From the NCBI RefSeq assembly GCF_963682185.1, contig NZ_OY821667.1, forward strand, positions 372,001 to 436,000: DNA of 64,000 bases, given 5' to 3'. The notes under the pieces are model-generated. The model saw only the letters and a program-made list of their open reading frames with translations. It was not told where the DNA came from and made no database searches. Position numbers and translations under genes: made by a program. The DNA is from an uncultured Cohaesibacter sp. (GTDB lineage Bacteria > Pseudomonadota > Alphaproteobacteria > Rhizobiales > Cohaesibacteraceae). Positions 47,986-58,427 of this stretch are shown here, one piece after another. Position 1 is the stretch's first letter. Every line of letters begins with the position of its first letter.

Positions 47986-50070
47986 TCACTCCGCAGCTTC
48001 CGCTTTGTTGCTCTTGGCCAGTGCGCTGCACTCGGCCATGACAGCCGAGGCGCGCGCGATTGGGTTGGTCAGGTAATAGTCCGAAACCGGCGAAATCAAT
48101 GCCTGCCCTTTGACCGGCTTTGCCTTCTTCGCCAACGCTCTGATGGCAGAAGGATCGCCCACAAGGCATTCGTCCGTCACCTCGAACTGAGGATAGGCAT
48201 CAAGCAACTGCGCGCGCAGCTGATCAAGGCTGTCAAACGGCAAAGTCTTGCCCAAAACACCAGAGAGCGCCCGCAAAATGGCCCAGTCTTCCTTGGCATC
48301 TCCGGGAGGGAAATTGGCGCGTAATGCCAGTTGCACCCGCCCTTCAGTATTCACATATAGCCCCGACTTCTCGGTATAGGTCCCCGCAGGCAAGATGACG
48401 TCTGCCGCATGGGCACCGGCATCGCCGTGGCTGCCGATATAAATCTTAAATGCATCACCAAAGGCATCAAAGGCCAGCTCATCGGCCCCAAGCAGGAACA
48501 GAGCATCCACGCCACCGGCCTGCATCGCGGCGATATCCTTGCCCCCTGCCTGCGGCTCAAAGCCCACTTCCAAGGCTCCGACAGAGCTTGCATCGGTATG
48601 CAGCACCGAGAAGCCGTTCCATTCGTCAGAGAGCGCGCCGCAAGCCTCGGCCAGCTTGGCCGCTTGCGCCAGAACAGCTTCGCCATCATCATGATTGATC
48701 GCGCCCTGCCCGATGAGGATCAGCGGCTTCTGCGCACCCTTGAGCACATCAAAGAACGCTCCCTTGCCAGCAGCGAGATCGGCCAGACTGTCAGCACCAG
48801 CACCCAGATAATCATAGCCATATTTGAGGTCGGCCTGTTCGCCAATAACAGCGATTTTCGTGTTCCCCGCCAGCCATGTCTTGCGGATACGGGCATTGAG
48901 CACCGCCGCTTCCATGCGCGGGTTGGATCCGACGATCAGAATAGCGTCCGCCTCTTCAATGCCTTCAATGGTGGCGTTGAACAGATAGGCAGCCCGCCCC
49001 ATGGCCGAGGTCATAACAGAACCATCCTGCCGCGCATCCATATTGCCCGAGCCGAGCGATGTCATCAGAGCCTTGAGCGCATACAGTTCTTCCACGCTTG
49101 CCATCGCGCCAGCAATCGCGCCGATCCTGTCACCGTCCAAGCCATTCAGCTTGGCAGCAATGGCACGGAAGGCGTCATCCCAGCTTGCCGGGGTCAGCTT
49201 GCCATCCTTGCGCACATAAGGCTTGTCAAGTCGCTGAGCCTTCAGTCCATCCCAAATGAAGCGGGTCTTGTCGGAAATCCATTCCTCGTTGATTGCGTCA
49301 TTGACACGCGGCTGGATGCGCATCACCTCCCGACCACGGGTATCAACTCGGATATTGCTGCCCACCGCGTCCATCACATCGATGGTCTCGGTCTTGGTCA
49401 ATTCCCACGGGCGCGCCGTGAAGGCATAAGGCCGGGATGTCAGAGCGCCAACGGGGCAAAGATCAATCACGTTGCCCTGCAACTCCGATGTGAGCGCCGC
49501 TTCCAGATAGGTGGTGATCTCGGCATCTTCCCCGCGACCGACCAGCCCCAGCTCGTGAATGCCACACACCTCGGTGGTGAAACGCACACAGCGGGTACAA
49601 TGAATGCAGCGGGTCATGGTGGTCTTCACCAATGGACCGATATACTTATTCTCGACCGCGCGCTTGTTCTCGTCGAACCGCGAACCACCCTTGCCAAAGG
49701 CCATGGCTTGATCCTGCAGATCACATTCCCCGCCCTGATCGCAAATCGGACAATCAAGCGGATGGTTGATGAGCAGAAACTCCATCACACCCTCGCGTGC
49801 CTTCTTGACCATGGGAGACTTGGTGAAGATCTCCGGGGGCTCGCCATCGCGCCCGGGACGCAGATCGCCCACACGCATCGCGCAGGAAGCCGTCGGCTTG
49901 GGCGGCCCACCCTTCACCTCGACAAGACACATGCGGCAGTTGCCCGCAATCGACAGACGCTCGTGATAGCAAAAACGCGGAATCTCGGCCCCGGCCTCCT
50001 CTGCAGCTTGCAGCAGGCTATATTCTTTCGGGACGTCTATCTCAATTCCGTCAACGACCAGCTTTGCCAT
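47986..50070 (-). CDS. nuoG: NADH-quinone oxidoreductase subunit G
   Basis: This 694-aa peripheral-arm subunit carries several iron-sulfur clusters. The N-terminal [2Fe-2S] domain has CYHERLSIAGNCRMC. It is followed by a His-Cys3 cluster site, CDQGGECDLQ-type cysteines and the CIHCTRCVRF motif. A molybdopterin-oxidoreductase-like domain without cofactor fills the rest. I chose ATG 50070 (MAKLVVDG) because GGAGA lies 8 nt upstream and the family starts there; the open frame to 50232 is spurious. It is 34 nt after nuoF. Confidence 0.96.
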   Translation of the reverse strand: MAKLVVDGIEIDVPKEYSLLQAAEEAGAEIPRFCYHERLSIAGNCRMCLVEVKGGPPKPTASCAMRVGDLRPGRDGEPPEIFTKSPMVKKAREGVMEFLLINHPLDCPICDQGGECDLQDQAMAFGKGGSRFDENKRAVENKYIGPLVKTTMTRCIHCTRCVRFTTEVCGIHELGLVGRGEDAEITTYLEAALTSELQGNVIDLCPVGALTSRPYAFTARPWELTKTETIDVMDAVGSNIRVDTRGREVMRIQPRVNDAINEEWISDKTRFIWDGLKAQRLDKPYVRKDGKLTPASWDDAFRAIAAKLNGLDGDRIGAIAGAMASVEELYALKALMTSLGSGNMDARQDGSVMTSAMGRAAYLFNATIEGIEEADAILIVGSNPRMEAAVLNARIRKTWLAGNTKIAVIGEQADLKYGYDYLGAGADSLADLAAGKGAFFDVLKGAQKPLILIGQGAINHDDGEAVLAQAAKLAEACGALSDEWNGFSVLHTDASSVGALEVGFEPQAGGKDIAAMQAGGVDALFLLGADELAFDAFGDAFKIYIGSHGDAGAHAADVILPAGTYTEKSGLYVNTEGRVQLALRANFPPGDAKEDWAILRALSGVLGKTLPFDSLDQLRAQLLDAYPQFEVTDECLVGDPSAIRALAKKAKPVKGQALISPVSDYYLTNPIARASAVMAECSALAKSNKAEAAE

Positions 50071-50104
50071 CGAACGTGTCTCCGTTGCGTTAAACTCTAT
50101 CGGC

Positions 50105-51418
50105 CTATTCGGCCGCTTCCAGCGGGGCCGCATCCGCTTTCGGATTGGCCGTATACTGATCAATTCTCTTTTCGATTTCCGGCCGGAAATGGCGAATAAG
50201 CCCCTGCACCGGCCATGCTGCGGCATCGCCAAGGGCGCAGATCGTATGACCTTCCACTTGCTTGGAAACCTCGAACAGCATGTCGATTTCTTTCTTCTGC
50301 GCCTCTCCGCGCGCCATGCGCTCCATCACGCGCCACATCCAGCCGGTTCCTTCACGGCACGGTGTGCACTGGCCACAGCTTTCATGCTTGTAGAAATAGG
50401 AAATCCGGGCAATTGCAGCGACGATGTCGGTCGATTTGTCCATCACGATAACCGCCGCCGTCCCCAGACCGGAGCCTAGCTCCTTGAGGCTGTCGAAATC
50501 CATCGGACAATCCATGATCTGGTCTGCCGGAACGCAAGGGACCGAAGAGCCTCCCGGAATGACGGCCAAGAGATTGTCCCAGCCGCCGCGAATGCCACCA
50601 CAATGCTTGTCGATCAACTCCTTGAAAGGGATCGACATGGCTTCCTCGAAGGTCGCAGGCTGGTTGACATGGCCAGAAACGCAGAACAGCTTGGTGCCGT
50701 GGTTATTCTCCGCACCGAAGCCTTTGAACCAGTTGGCCCCGCGCCGCAGGATCGTCGGTGCCACAGCGATGGATTCCACATTGTTGACCGTTGTCGGGCA
50801 GCCATAAAGGCCCACATTGGCCGGGAATGGCGGCTTCAGACGCGGCTGCCCCTTCTTGCCTTCCAGCGATTCCAGAAGGGCGGTTTCCTCACCGCAGATA
50901 TAAGCGCCAGCACCATGATGCACGATGATATCGAAATCATAGCCATGGATATTGTTCTTGCCGATGAGCTTCTTCTCATAGGCCTCATCCACGGCAGCCT
51001 GTAGCCGCTCACGCTCACGAATGAACTCGCCACGCACATAGATGAAAGCCGCCTCCGCATTCATGGCAAAGCCCGCAATCAGACAGCCTTCCACCAGATG
51101 GTGCGGATCGTTGCGCAGGATTTCGCGATCTTTACAGGTGCCCGGCTCGGATTCATCGGCATTGACAACCAGATAATGCGGGCGCCCTTCCTGCTTTGGC
51201 GGCATGAAAGACCATTTAAGCCCCGTCGGGAACCCAGCCCCACCACGACCGCGCAGGCCGGACGCCTTCATCTCGTTGATGATCCACTCGCGCCCTTTTT
51301 GCAGCAGACCCTTGGTGCCGTCCCAAGAGCCGCGCTTCAAGGCACCTTCCAGCCCCCAATCATGGATGCCGTAGATATTGGTGAAAATCCGGTCCTTATC
51401 CTCGAGCATTACGGCCAT
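50105..51418 (-). CDS. nuoF: NADH-quinone oxidoreductase subunit F (NADH-binding)
   Basis: This 437-aa subunit binds FMN and NADH, the electron entry point of complex I, and carries cluster N3. The glycine-rich nucleotide site is [16 protein letters not shown], and the cluster motif is [12 protein letters not shown]. The FMN region includes [17 protein letters not shown]. Its ATG overlaps the nuoE stop as TAATG. Length is normal. Confidence 0.97.
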   Translation of the reverse strand: MAVMLEDKDRIFTNIYGIHDWGLEGALKRGSWDGTKGLLQKGREWIINEMKASGLRGRGGAGFPTGLKWSFMPPKQEGRPHYLVVNADESEPGTCKDREILRNDPHHLVEGCLIAGFAMNAEAAFIYVRGEFIRERERLQAAVDEAYEKKLIGKNNIHGYDFDIIVHHGAGAYICGEETALLESLEGKKGQPRLKPPFPANVGLYGCPTTVNNVESIAVAPTILRRGANWFKGFGAENNHGTKLFCVSGHVNQPATFEEAMSIPFKELIDKHCGGIRGGWDNLLAVIPGGSSVPCVPADQIMDCPMDFDSLKELGSGLGTAAVIVMDKSTDIVAAIARISYFYKHESCGQCTPCREGTGWMWRVMERMARGEAQKKEIDMLFEVSKQVEGHTICALGDAAAWPVQGLIRHFRPEIEKRIDQYTANPKADAAPLEAAE

Positions 51419-52458
51419 TATGCATCCCCTCCGCTCTTGCTGGATGAAACCGCACCGGCCTGCACCCGCTTGGAAAAGTCCGTCTCGGCACCAGAGGCCA
51501 GCACTTTGGCCTGCTCAATCCAGTTCTCACGGGCAATCCGGCCCCTGAAGGCGAGCTGGCTGTCGATGAAGGCAATATTCTCGTCGGTCCATTGGGCAAT
51601 CTGGGCAAAGTGGAACACCCCGACCCCGTTGAGCTTTTGCTCAATCTTGGGACCAATACCACTGATCTCCTTCAGATTATCCGCCTTGCCGTCAAGAGGC
51701 TCACGCAGAAGAACCGGCATACCGCTCTCCGGGCTGCTGTCAGGCTGCGCCCCCTCTTCCGTTGCATCTGATTGAGCGTCCTCTGCCGTTTCGGCTTCGT
51801 CTTCCGGCTCATCCATTTCGGCGCCAAGACCCCATTTGACCCGAGAACCGTCATAAAGCGAAGGATCGGTCAGCGTAACCGGACCGGTTGCCGGAGCAGA
51901 GCCCTGTCGGCCTGTCTGGCTTCCCGGCTCAACAGCCTTGCCAGCCGCAATCTTGTCGATCAGCTCTTCAAAGATTTCCGGCGTCAGATCCTCATAGGTA
52001 TCCTTTGAGATCTGGATCATCGGCGCATTGACGCACGCGCCTGCACATTCCACTTCTTCCCAGGAGAAATCACCATCCTCAGAAAGTGCAAACTGCTTGT
52101 CGGCAATCTTGTTTTTGCAAACCCGGATCAGATCCCCCGCGCCGCGCAAACGGCACGGCGTGGTGCCGCACACCTGAATATGGGCCTTCTTGCCCACCGG
52201 CTGCAGCAGGAACTGGGTATAGAAGGTCGCCACTTCCAAAACGCGAATATAAGGCATAGACAGCATATCGGCCACATATTCGATCGCAGGCTGGGTCACC
52301 CAGCCTTCCTGCTCCTGCGCCCGCGTCAAAAGCGGGATCACCGCCGACGCTTGCCGCCCTTCAGGATATCGACCAATCACATTCCGAGCCCATTCGAGAT
52401 TCTCCGCTGAGAATTCGAAGCTCTCCGGCTGTTCGCTATGCAGGCGACGGACACTCAT
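51418..52458 (-). CDS. nuoE: NADH-quinone oxidoreductase subunit E with a C-terminal helix-hairpin-helix-like extension
   Basis: This 346-aa subunit holds a [2Fe-2S] cluster (N1a) bound by Cys97, Cys102, Cys138 and Cys142. The thioredoxin-like core ends near residue 170. The rest, nearly half the protein, is an acidic low-complexity linker (about 212-245) followed by a compact domain at about 258-320. That domain contains [20 protein letters not shown], a helix-hairpin-helix-type motif. Similar extensions occur in other Rhizobiales. I chose ATG 52458 (MSVRRLHS), which has AGGA 9 nt upstream, over the longer frame to 52536. The role of the extension is unknown. Confidence 0.95.
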   Translation of the reverse strand: MSVRRLHSEQPESFEFSAENLEWARNVIGRYPEGRQASAVIPLLTRAQEQEGWVTQPAIEYVADMLSMPYIRVLEVATFYTQFLLQPVGKKAHIQVCGTTPCRLRGAGDLIRVCKNKIADKQFALSEDGDFSWEEVECAGACVNAPMIQISKDTYEDLTPEIFEELIDKIAAGKAVEPGSQTGRQGSAPATGPVTLTDPSLYDGSRVKWGLGAEMDEPEDEAETAEDAQSDATEEGAQPDSSPESGMPVLLREPLDGKADNLKEISGIGPKIEQKLNGVGVFHFAQIAQWTDENIAFIDSQLAFRGRIARENWIEQAKVLASGAETDFSKRVQAGAVSSSKSGGDA

Positions 52459-52554
52459 GTCTGCCGTTCCTCGTTTCTGGTTCGACTGCCTCACAAAGGG
52501 AGACAAAGCCAAAGTTAAAATCAGAGGGCCAACCAAGGCCCGAATTGCAGTGAC

Positions 52555-53745
52555 CTAGCGGTCTACCTCACCAAACACCAGATCAAGCGATCCGAGAATG
52601 GCGGACACGTCGGCCAGCTGATACCCGCGAGACAGAAAGTCCATCGCGGAGAGATGCGCAAAGCCCGGCGCGCGAATCTTGCATTTATACGGCTTGTTCG
52701 TACCATCTGAGACGAGATAGACACCAAACTCGCCCTTGGGTGCTTCAACTGCGGCATAAACTTCACCGGCAGGCACATGGAAGCCTTCCGTATGCAGCTT
52801 GAAATGATTGATCAACGCTTCCATCGAGCGCTTCATTTCATCGCGCCTTGGCGGCACAATCTTGTCATCCTCGGTGCAAACCGGCCCCTGCCCCTCAGGC
52901 TCGCGCAGCTTGGTGATGCATTGACGCATGATCCGCACCGACTGGCGCATTTCTTCCATGCGCATCAGATAGCGGTCATAATTGTCCCCGTGCTTGCCAA
53001 CCGGAATATCGAATTCCATTTCGCTATAGCATTCATAAGGCTGGCTCCTGCGCAAATCCCACGGCACGCCGCAAGAGCGCACCATGGTGCCGGAAAAGCC
53101 CCATGCCCATGCATCATCCAGCGCCACCACACCGATGTCGGCATTGCGCTGTTTGAAAATACGGTTATCGGTCAGCATCGTGTCGATATCGCCAACGACC
53201 TTCAGGAAGGGATCACAGAAAGCCTCGATATCATCGATCAGGTCTTCAGGCAGGTCTTGGCGAACACCGCCGACGCGGAAATAGTTGGCATGCATGCGCG
53301 AGCCGCTGGCCCGTTCATAAAAGACCATCAGCTTTTCACGCTCTTCAAAGCCCCACAGAATCGGGGTCAGCGCCCCAACATCCATCGCCTGCGTTGTGAT
53401 ATTGAGGATATGATTGAGAATGCGCCCAATCTCGCAATAAAGAACACGGATCAGCTGCGCCCGGCGCGGAACCTCCAGCCCCAGAAGACGCTCAACGGCC
53501 AGGCAGAATGCGTGCTCCTGATTCATCGGCGCCACATAGTCAAGCCGGTCGAAATAAGGCGTCGCCTGTGAGTAGATCTTATGCTCGATCAGCTTTTCGG
53601 TGCCGCGATGCAGCAGCCCCACATGCGGGTCCACCCGTTCGACAATCTCGCCATTCAACTCCAGAACCATACGCAACACACCATGCGCAGCCGGATGCTG
53701 GGGCCCGAAGTTGATATTGAAATTTCTTACCTGCTTTTCAGCCAT
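52555..53745 (-). CDS. nuoD: NADH-quinone oxidoreductase subunit D
   Basis: This 396-aa 49-kDa-type subunit is related to the hydrogenase large subunit and forms the quinone-binding site with NuoB. The N-terminal [14 protein letters not shown] loop holds the quinone-contacting His, and the [29 protein letters not shown] region (about 148-176) is conserved. It starts 27 nt after nuoC; a 96-bp gap follows before nuoE. Length is normal. Confidence 0.97.
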   Translation of the reverse strand: MAEKQVRNFNINFGPQHPAAHGVLRMVLELNGEIVERVDPHVGLLHRGTEKLIEHKIYSQATPYFDRLDYVAPMNQEHAFCLAVERLLGLEVPRRAQLIRVLYCEIGRILNHILNITTQAMDVGALTPILWGFEEREKLMVFYERASGSRMHANYFRVGGVRQDLPEDLIDDIEAFCDPFLKVVGDIDTMLTDNRIFKQRNADIGVVALDDAWAWGFSGTMVRSCGVPWDLRRSQPYECYSEMEFDIPVGKHGDNYDRYLMRMEEMRQSVRIMRQCITKLREPEGQGPVCTEDDKIVPPRRDEMKRSMEALINHFKLHTEGFHVPAGEVYAAVEAPKGEFGVYLVSDGTNKPYKCKIRAPGFAHLSAMDFLSRGYQLADVSAILGSLDLVFGEVDR

Positions 53746-53772
53746 AGCGCGTCTATCCCTCTCAGTCCCTGA

Positions 53773-54375
53773 TCAGCCTTCGGCCTTTTCGTCTCCGGGA
53801 AGAACATAATCAACGCCCTCCCAGGGACTGAGAAAATCAAAATTGCGAAATTCCTGTGCGAGTTTCACCGGCTCATAGACGACGCGCTTTTTCTCGTCGT
53901 CATAATGCACTTCATAATATCCGGTCAGCGGAAAATCCTTGCGCAGCGGGTGGCCATCAAACCCATAGTCGGTCAGCAGGCGGCGCAAATCCGGGTGTCC
54001 GGCAAACAGGATGCCATACATGTCATAGGCTTCGCGTTCAAACCAGTTGGCGCCGGGAAAGACACCACAGATGGAATCGACATAACTGACTTCATCCGTT
54101 TTGATCTTGATGCGGACCCGCGCATTCTGCTTCGGGCTCAGCAAGTGATAGACCACATCAAAACGCTCTGGACGCGCGGGATAATCAACGGCAGTAAGAT
54201 CAATGAAGGAGACGAATTTGAGACGGGGATCATCGCGCAAAATCCGCGTGATCTCGACGATATCATCACGCTTGGCATTGACGGTCAGCTCGCCAAAGGC
54301 AATCTGCCAATCGATGATTTTGCCATCCAATACCAATTCAATATAGTCACCGAGATCTCTTAATGTCTCGTCCAT
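53773..54375 (-). CDS. nuoC: NADH-quinone oxidoreductase subunit C
   Basis: This 200-aa 30-kDa-type subunit bridges NuoD and the rest of the peripheral arm. The signature [22 protein letters not shown] (about residues 111-132) is followed by [13 protein letters not shown]. NuoC and NuoD are separate genes here, unlike the fused E. coli form. An 88-bp gap with a short perfect hairpin separates it from nuoB. Confidence 0.97.
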   Translation of the reverse strand: MDETLRDLGDYIELVLDGKIIDWQIAFGELTVNAKRDDIVEITRILRDDPRLKFVSFIDLTAVDYPARPERFDVVYHLLSPKQNARVRIKIKTDEVSYVDSICGVFPGANWFEREAYDMYGILFAGHPDLRRLLTDYGFDGHPLRKDFPLTGYYEVHYDDEKKRVVYEPVKLAQEFRNFDFLSPWEGVDYVLPGDEKAEG

Positions 54376-54416
54376 ACGATCGTCCTCATAAAAGCCAAAA
54401 CGGCCTTTTTCCTATA

Positions 54417-54441
54417 ATCGGCGACCTGGTCCTTCGCCGAT
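54417..54441 (-). repeat. Inverted repeat between nuoB and nuoC
   Basis: ATCGGCGA (54417-54424) and TCGCCGAT (54434-54441) form a perfect 8-bp stem with a 9-nt loop in the 88-nt intercistronic gap. No T run follows, so it is not a terminator. It may set message stability between the nuoAB and nuoC onward segments. Confidence 0.5.
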
Positions 54442-54463
54442 CAGCAATTCTTTCATACAGACA

Positions 54464-55045
54464 TCAGCGCTCGATCGACCCCGTGCGCCTGATCTTCTTC
54501 TGCAATAACAGCACACCATAGAGCAGTGCTTCTGCCGTTGGCGGGCAACCGGGCACATAAATGTCGACCGGAACAACCCGGTCGCAGCCCCTTACCACAC
54601 TATAGGAATAGTGATAATAGCCCCCGCCATTGGCGCAGGACCCCATAGAAATAACATAGCGAGGCTCGGGCATCTGGTCATAAACCTTGCGCAAGGCCGG
54701 AGCCATCTTGTTGGTCAGAGTGCCAGCAACAATCATCACGTCAGACTGACGGGGCGAGCCGCGCGGCGCAAAGCCGAAGCGCTCGCAGTCATAGCGCGGC
54801 ATGGACATCTGCATCATCTCGACCGCACAGCAGGCCAACCCGAATGTCATCCACATCAGAGAACCGGTGCGCGCCCAGGTGATCAGATCATCGGCTGCGG
54901 TAACCAGAAACCCCTTGTCGGAGAGATCCGCACGCATTTGCGACACGAACGGGTCGTCATGGCCAATTGGCTTGCCTGTCTTAGGGTCAAGAATGCCTTT
55001 GGGCTGCTGGGCGACCAGTGTCTGATTTTGTTCGCTTAATCCCAT
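54464..55045 (-). CDS. nuoB: NADH-quinone oxidoreductase subunit B
   Basis: This 193-aa subunit holds cluster N2, the last iron-sulfur cluster before quinone. The tandem cysteines are in [13 protein letters not shown]. The other ligands are in [20 protein letters not shown] (Cys) and [15 protein letters not shown] chose ATG 55045 (MGLSEQNQ), with a strong AGGGGG site 7 nt upstream. It overlaps the end of nuoA by 10 nt, consistent with coupling. Confidence 0.97.
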   Translation of the reverse strand: MGLSEQNQTLVAQQPKGILDPKTGKPIGHDDPFVSQMRADLSDKGFLVTAADDLITWARTGSLMWMTFGLACCAVEMMQMSMPRYDCERFGFAPRGSPRQSDVMIVAGTLTNKMAPALRKVYDQMPEPRYVISMGSCANGGGYYHYSYSVVRGCDRVVPVDIYVPGCPPTAEALLYGVLLLQKKIRRTGSIER

Positions 55046-55401
55046 TCCAGCGCCCCCTTCTTCCATTCATAAACGAATCCGACAGTCAGAATTGCCAGAA
55101 AAATCATCATAGATACGAAACCGAATAGCCCCAGATCGCCAAATGCCACCGCCCACGGAAATAGAAACGCCACTTCCAGATCGAAAATAATAAACAGAAT
55201 CGCCACCAGATAGAAGCGTACATCAAACGGCATGCGCGCATCATCAAATGCATTGAAGCCGCACTCATAGGCAGAGAGCTTTTCCGGATCGGGATTTTTG
55301 AACGCCACGATAAAGGGAGAGACAAGCAGGGCAAGACCGATAATCAGAGAGATGCCGATAAATATAATGATGGGAAGATAATCTAAGAGCAGCTCTTCCA
55401 T
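55036..55401 (-). CDS. nuoA: NADH-quinone oxidoreductase subunit A
   Basis: This 121-aa membrane subunit has three helices and begins the 14-subunit complex I operon. The loop after helix 1 holds the conserved [20 protein letters not shown] segment (with Cys), which moves with the quinone site. I chose ATG 55401 (MEELLLDY), with AGAGGA about 9 nt upstream; the open frame to 55515 is not family-like. A perfect 9-bp inverted repeat lies 32-78 nt upstream in the leader or promoter. Confidence 0.96.
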   Translation of the reverse strand: MEELLLDYLPIIIFIGISLIIGLALLVSPFIVAFKNPDPEKLSAYECGFNAFDDARMPFDVRFYLVAILFIIFDLEVAFLFPWAVAFGDLGLFGFVSMMIFLAILTVGFVYEWKKGALEWD

Positions 55402-55432
55402 AATAGTCGGTCCTCTCGAATAGGGTCCTTCA

Positions 55433-55479
55433 CTTGACATAGCCAATAGGTGTCGGTCCAGGAGCGGCAATATGTCAAG
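55433..55479 (-). promoter_or_regulatory. Inverted repeat upstream of nuoA (candidate operator or leader hairpin)
   Basis: CTTGACATA (55433-55441) and TATGTCAAG (55471-55479) are perfect 9-bp inverted arms 29 nt apart, in the gap before nuoA. They could bind a dimeric regulator or fold in the nuo leader. A third copy of TTGACATA occurs on the plus strand near 55709. The rest of the 592-bp gap (55402-55993) holds no gene that I can support. Confidence 0.4.
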
Positions 55480-55831
55480 CGAAAACTGAGACAGGATAAA
55501 GGTTGTGGTCCTCATACAACCTCGACCTTTGCACGCTTACCTCAGCAGAAACACTTAAGCAAGGGTCATCGTCCAATTTTGTCGCAGATCACGACTAACA
55601 GCGAAGATGACCGCAAAACTGATGCACAGGTCGAATCGCAAGCACAGAAACAACACGTACAACGAAGGTCAAACCTCTTCCAAGCGCCAGCACCTCATCG
55701 GGTGTCTTTGACATATTCACAATTCCAGACTGCACGCAGATGACACAATCGCAAGGCCTCGCCCCACATTCACTCCCTCGACCGATTGCCCAATTTTTAT
55801 ACTATAGTCGCAGTTTATCCAAAATAAGTCT

Positions 55832-55842
55832 GTGAAATTCAC
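55832..55842 (+). promoter_or_regulatory. Short palindrome upstream of the PfkB kinase gene
   Basis: GTGAAATTCAC is a perfect 11-bp palindrome about 150 bp before the kinase start codon. Just before it lie AT-rich -10-like hexamers (TATACT, TATAGT) without good -35 partners. It may be an operator, but it is short. Confidence 0.25.
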
Positions 55843-55993
55843 GGATTCTATTGTAAGTCGGACAGCAAGTTTGATTTTTTTCGGGGCGAGAAGAAAAAAA
55901 CTATTTAAGAGTCGCAGCACGAATTTTTCATAGAGCGACGGGACGCTCGCTCACAGTCTTTCACGACGATCAACCCAAAATGAGGCAAGTCTG

Positions 55994-57097
55994 ATGAAAA
56001 CAGCAACAATCGGCTCCGCAATGATCGACATCATTACCATTGTTGCCGACAATGACATTGAGCGCATTTCAATGACCAATGCGCACAATTCATTTTTGAT
56101 GCTCGAGCAAGGTCGCAAAATTGATGCGCTGAACATCTCCACACATGTTGGCGGTGGCGCCATTAATGCTGCGGTTTCCTTGTCGCGCCTTGGCAACGAA
56201 GTGACTCCGAACGTCAAAATCGGCGAAGACATTGAAGCTGAAATGGTTCGTCAGCTCCTGGAACGCGAAGGTCTTTCCGACAAGGGGCTCATGACCACAG
56301 ACAAAGCCATCACCGGTTGTTCCGTGATGATCGCGTCCCATGACCGGAACGCATCAATCTTCACCGCACGTGGCGCCAACTGCCGGGTGACCGACGAAGA
56401 CATCCATGAAGGCATTTTCAATGGGGCTGAACTGCTGCATATTGCGCCGATGTCCAACGAATCGGCCGAAGCCTTCCCGATGATCTGCCAGCGCGGCAAA
56501 GAAGCTGGCGCCTTCGTTGTTGCCAACCCCGGTGAACGCCAGATCAACCGTCGCGGCAAGGAGTTCCTCGACACGGCAAAGAATATTGATCTGATCAACA
56601 TCAACCGCGCTGAAGCCGAGTTGATGATGCCTGCCCTGCTGGACTATTCCAAACATTCCAACATGCGCACTGTCAAAATGGACCAGAGCGCAAGCAAGAG
56701 CCTGATGACCCGCGGCCTGATCATGGACCATGTTCACTGCTCTCTGTCTGGCTTCATGTCTCTGTTGATGTCGATTGGCCCGAAATTCATCCTGATCACG
56801 GATGGTACTGGTGGTGCTTATCTAGGCAGCGAAGAAGGCATCTATCATTGCCCGATCAAGAAAACCAACGTACGCGGCACAGCCGGTGCGGGTGACGCAT
56901 TCACCTCCACGTTCGGTGCCATCCTTGGCTCCGGCGCCACTCCGGAGAAAGCATTGCAGATCGCAACGATCAACTCTTCTTCGGTTTGCGAATATGTTGA
57001 CACCCAAAGCGGCCTTCTCACCATCGAGGAAGCTGAAAAACGCTGGGAATCCGACAAAAAAGATCTACCGGTTTCCTTCTGGGCCTGGCAGGACTAA
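55994..57097 (+). CDS. PfkB-family carbohydrate/nucleoside kinase
   Basis: This 367-aa protein is a member of the ribokinase/PfkB superfamily (ribokinase, adenosine kinase, fructokinase). The N-terminal GG motif is HVGGGAINAAVSLSRLG, and the C-terminal signature is GTAGAGDAFTSTFGA with the catalytic Asp and anion hole. At 367 aa it is longer than ribokinase (about 310). It carries an insertion near residues 205-255 (MPALLDYSKHSNMR onward) that could be a lid or dimer element. The ATG at 55994 has GAGG 8 nt upstream. It is monocistronic with a strong terminator and divergent from nuo. The substrate cannot be assigned; adenosine-kinase-like or sugar kinase roles are both open. Confidence 0.85.
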   Translation: MKTATIGSAMIDIITIVADNDIERISMTNAHNSFLMLEQGRKIDALNISTHVGGGAINAAVSLSRLGNEVTPNVKIGEDIEAEMVRQLLEREGLSDKGLMTTDKAITGCSVMIASHDRNASIFTARGANCRVTDEDIHEGIFNGAELLHIAPMSNESAEAFPMICQRGKEAGAFVVANPGERQINRRGKEFLDTAKNIDLININRAEAELMMPALLDYSKHSNMRTVKMDQSASKSLMTRGLIMDHVHCSLSGFMSLLMSIGPKFILITDGTGGAYLGSEEGIYHCPIKKTNVRGTAGAGDAFTSTFGAILGSGATPEKALQIATINSSSVCEYVDTQSGLLTIEEAEKRWESDKKDLPVSFWAWQD

Positions 57098-57121
57098 GTC
57101 TGCCACACAAAATCACCGAGA

Positions 57122-57154
57122 AAAGGCCGCAGCAGCTCGCTGTGGCCTTTTTTT
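57122..57154 (+). terminator. Intrinsic terminator of the PfkB kinase gene
   Basis: AAAGGCCGCAGC (57122-57133) pairs over 12 positions, including one G-U pair, with GCTGTGGCCTTT (57139-57150) across a 5-nt loop, followed by T residues. It begins 25 nt after the stop codon. Confidence 0.93.
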
Positions 57155-57406
57155 GTACCAGACCACCGCAAACACCCCAAACCCAAAACGTCCTCCAGAA
57201 GCGCTCTCAAATGCGTCTTACCGCATATCAAGTGCAAACTGGAAAATTTTCAGCAAGGCCGCAGAGAGCCGAGGCGTACAGACGCGCAGCCAGCACAACA
57301 AAACATCAGAAGCAGGAGGGAAAAGACACCAAAGAGCAAATACAAAAAAAGCCGCTTTCGCGGCCAGCATGTCACAACATTGTTAAATGAGAATGCCATG
57401 AGAAAA

Positions 57407-57483
<77 letters not shown>

Positions 57484-57530
57484 GCATTTTGTGCCAACAA
57501 TCAAAGCTGAGTGTCAGCGCGGTTTCGGGA

Positions 57531-57607
<77 letters not shown>

Positions 57608-57664
57608 ATTACCCGAACCACACTTGGGCGCCGCCGAAGCGACTGTTCCGTGTGGAGTGGCGCT

Positions 57665-57693
57665 GAAATACGACGCGGAAGACGCTAAGTCAA
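57665..57693 (-). promoter_or_regulatory. Promoter of the tRNA-Asp pair
   Basis: On the minus strand TTGACT (-35) and TATTTC (-10) are separated by exactly 17 nt, about 58 nt before the first tRNA base. The remaining sequence to 58017 (a 410-bp gap between the divergent tRNA pairs) holds no gene that I can support. Confidence 0.6.
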
Positions 57694-57967
57694 GCGCATT
57701 GGAAATTCTTTTTGTGAAAACTTCACAGTCCATTTGCAGAACCGGCCTATTCCTGCGGATTCCTCTGTTAGAAACCTGATTTTATCCAAAGGCATGATCC
57801 AACAGCAGCTCAAGAAAAGCATGCATCCCCTTCAAATTTATCCAGCAAGATCAGAAACAACTCTCTTACTCATGCCGTGATGCAGAAGATTCCCACACCG
57901 AATTTTTCGCAGCCTCAATCCCTCACCTCGATTTCCCCAGAGAAAGAATTCAACTGTCATTTTTTTG

Positions 57968-57996
57968 TTGCATGCTTGGCACTCAGCCTCTAAAAG
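57968..57996 (+). promoter_or_regulatory. Candidate promoter of the first tRNA-Val gene
   Basis: TTGCAT and TAAAAG are separated by 17 nt and sit 22 nt before the tRNA-Val 5' end. The -10 element is a poor match, so this is tentative. Confidence 0.35.
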
Positions 57997-58017
57997 CAGC
58001 ACACGCACATTGGGTAC

Positions 58018-58094
58018 GGGTGATTAGCTCAGCTGGTTAGAGCATCTCGTTTACACCGAGAGGGTCGGGAGTTCGAATCTCTCATCACCCACCA
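58018..58094 (+). tRNA. tRNA-Val (TAC), copy 1
   Basis: This 77-nt cloverleaf has anticodon TAC in a TTTACAC loop, acceptor stem GGGTGAT/ATCACCC and encoded CCA (58092-58094). It reads GUA and usually also other Val codons by wobble. Confidence 0.97.
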
Positions 58095-58233
58095 TTCCCC
58101 AGGCTTTCAACTGATAAGAGCATTCGATCTCATACTGGTTGTTTGGCATCGAATAATATGGGAAACAATGGGCGTGCGGCGCTTCAACAGAAACGCTCTT
58201 CGCTACTGATACCTGATCGTAGTGAAACATAGT

Positions 58234-58310
58234 GGGTGATTAGCTCAGCTGGTTAGAGCATCTCGTTTACACCGAGAGGGTCGGGAGTTCGAATCTCTCA
58301 TCACCCACCA
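58234..58310 (+). tRNA. tRNA-Val (TAC), copy 2
   Basis: This tRNA is base-for-base identical to copy 1, including the CCA end, and lies 139 nt downstream. The spacer is not similar to the sequence upstream of copy 1, so only the tRNA itself was duplicated or kept identical. Confidence 0.97.
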
Positions 58311-58427
58311 TTCTTCCTTCCTCAAATTGACAGCGTTGGTCCTTATCCAATCAATTTGATCTTTCCGTGCATCTGTGTTTGCGCAGAAATTGCCCTAGAG
58401 CATTATGAGCCCCAGAACCTACAGAGG

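Noticed and set aside
48409-50199. Plus-strand open frame of 596 codons opposite nuoG
   Set aside because: It is a shadow of nuoG on the other strand, with no domain I recognise.
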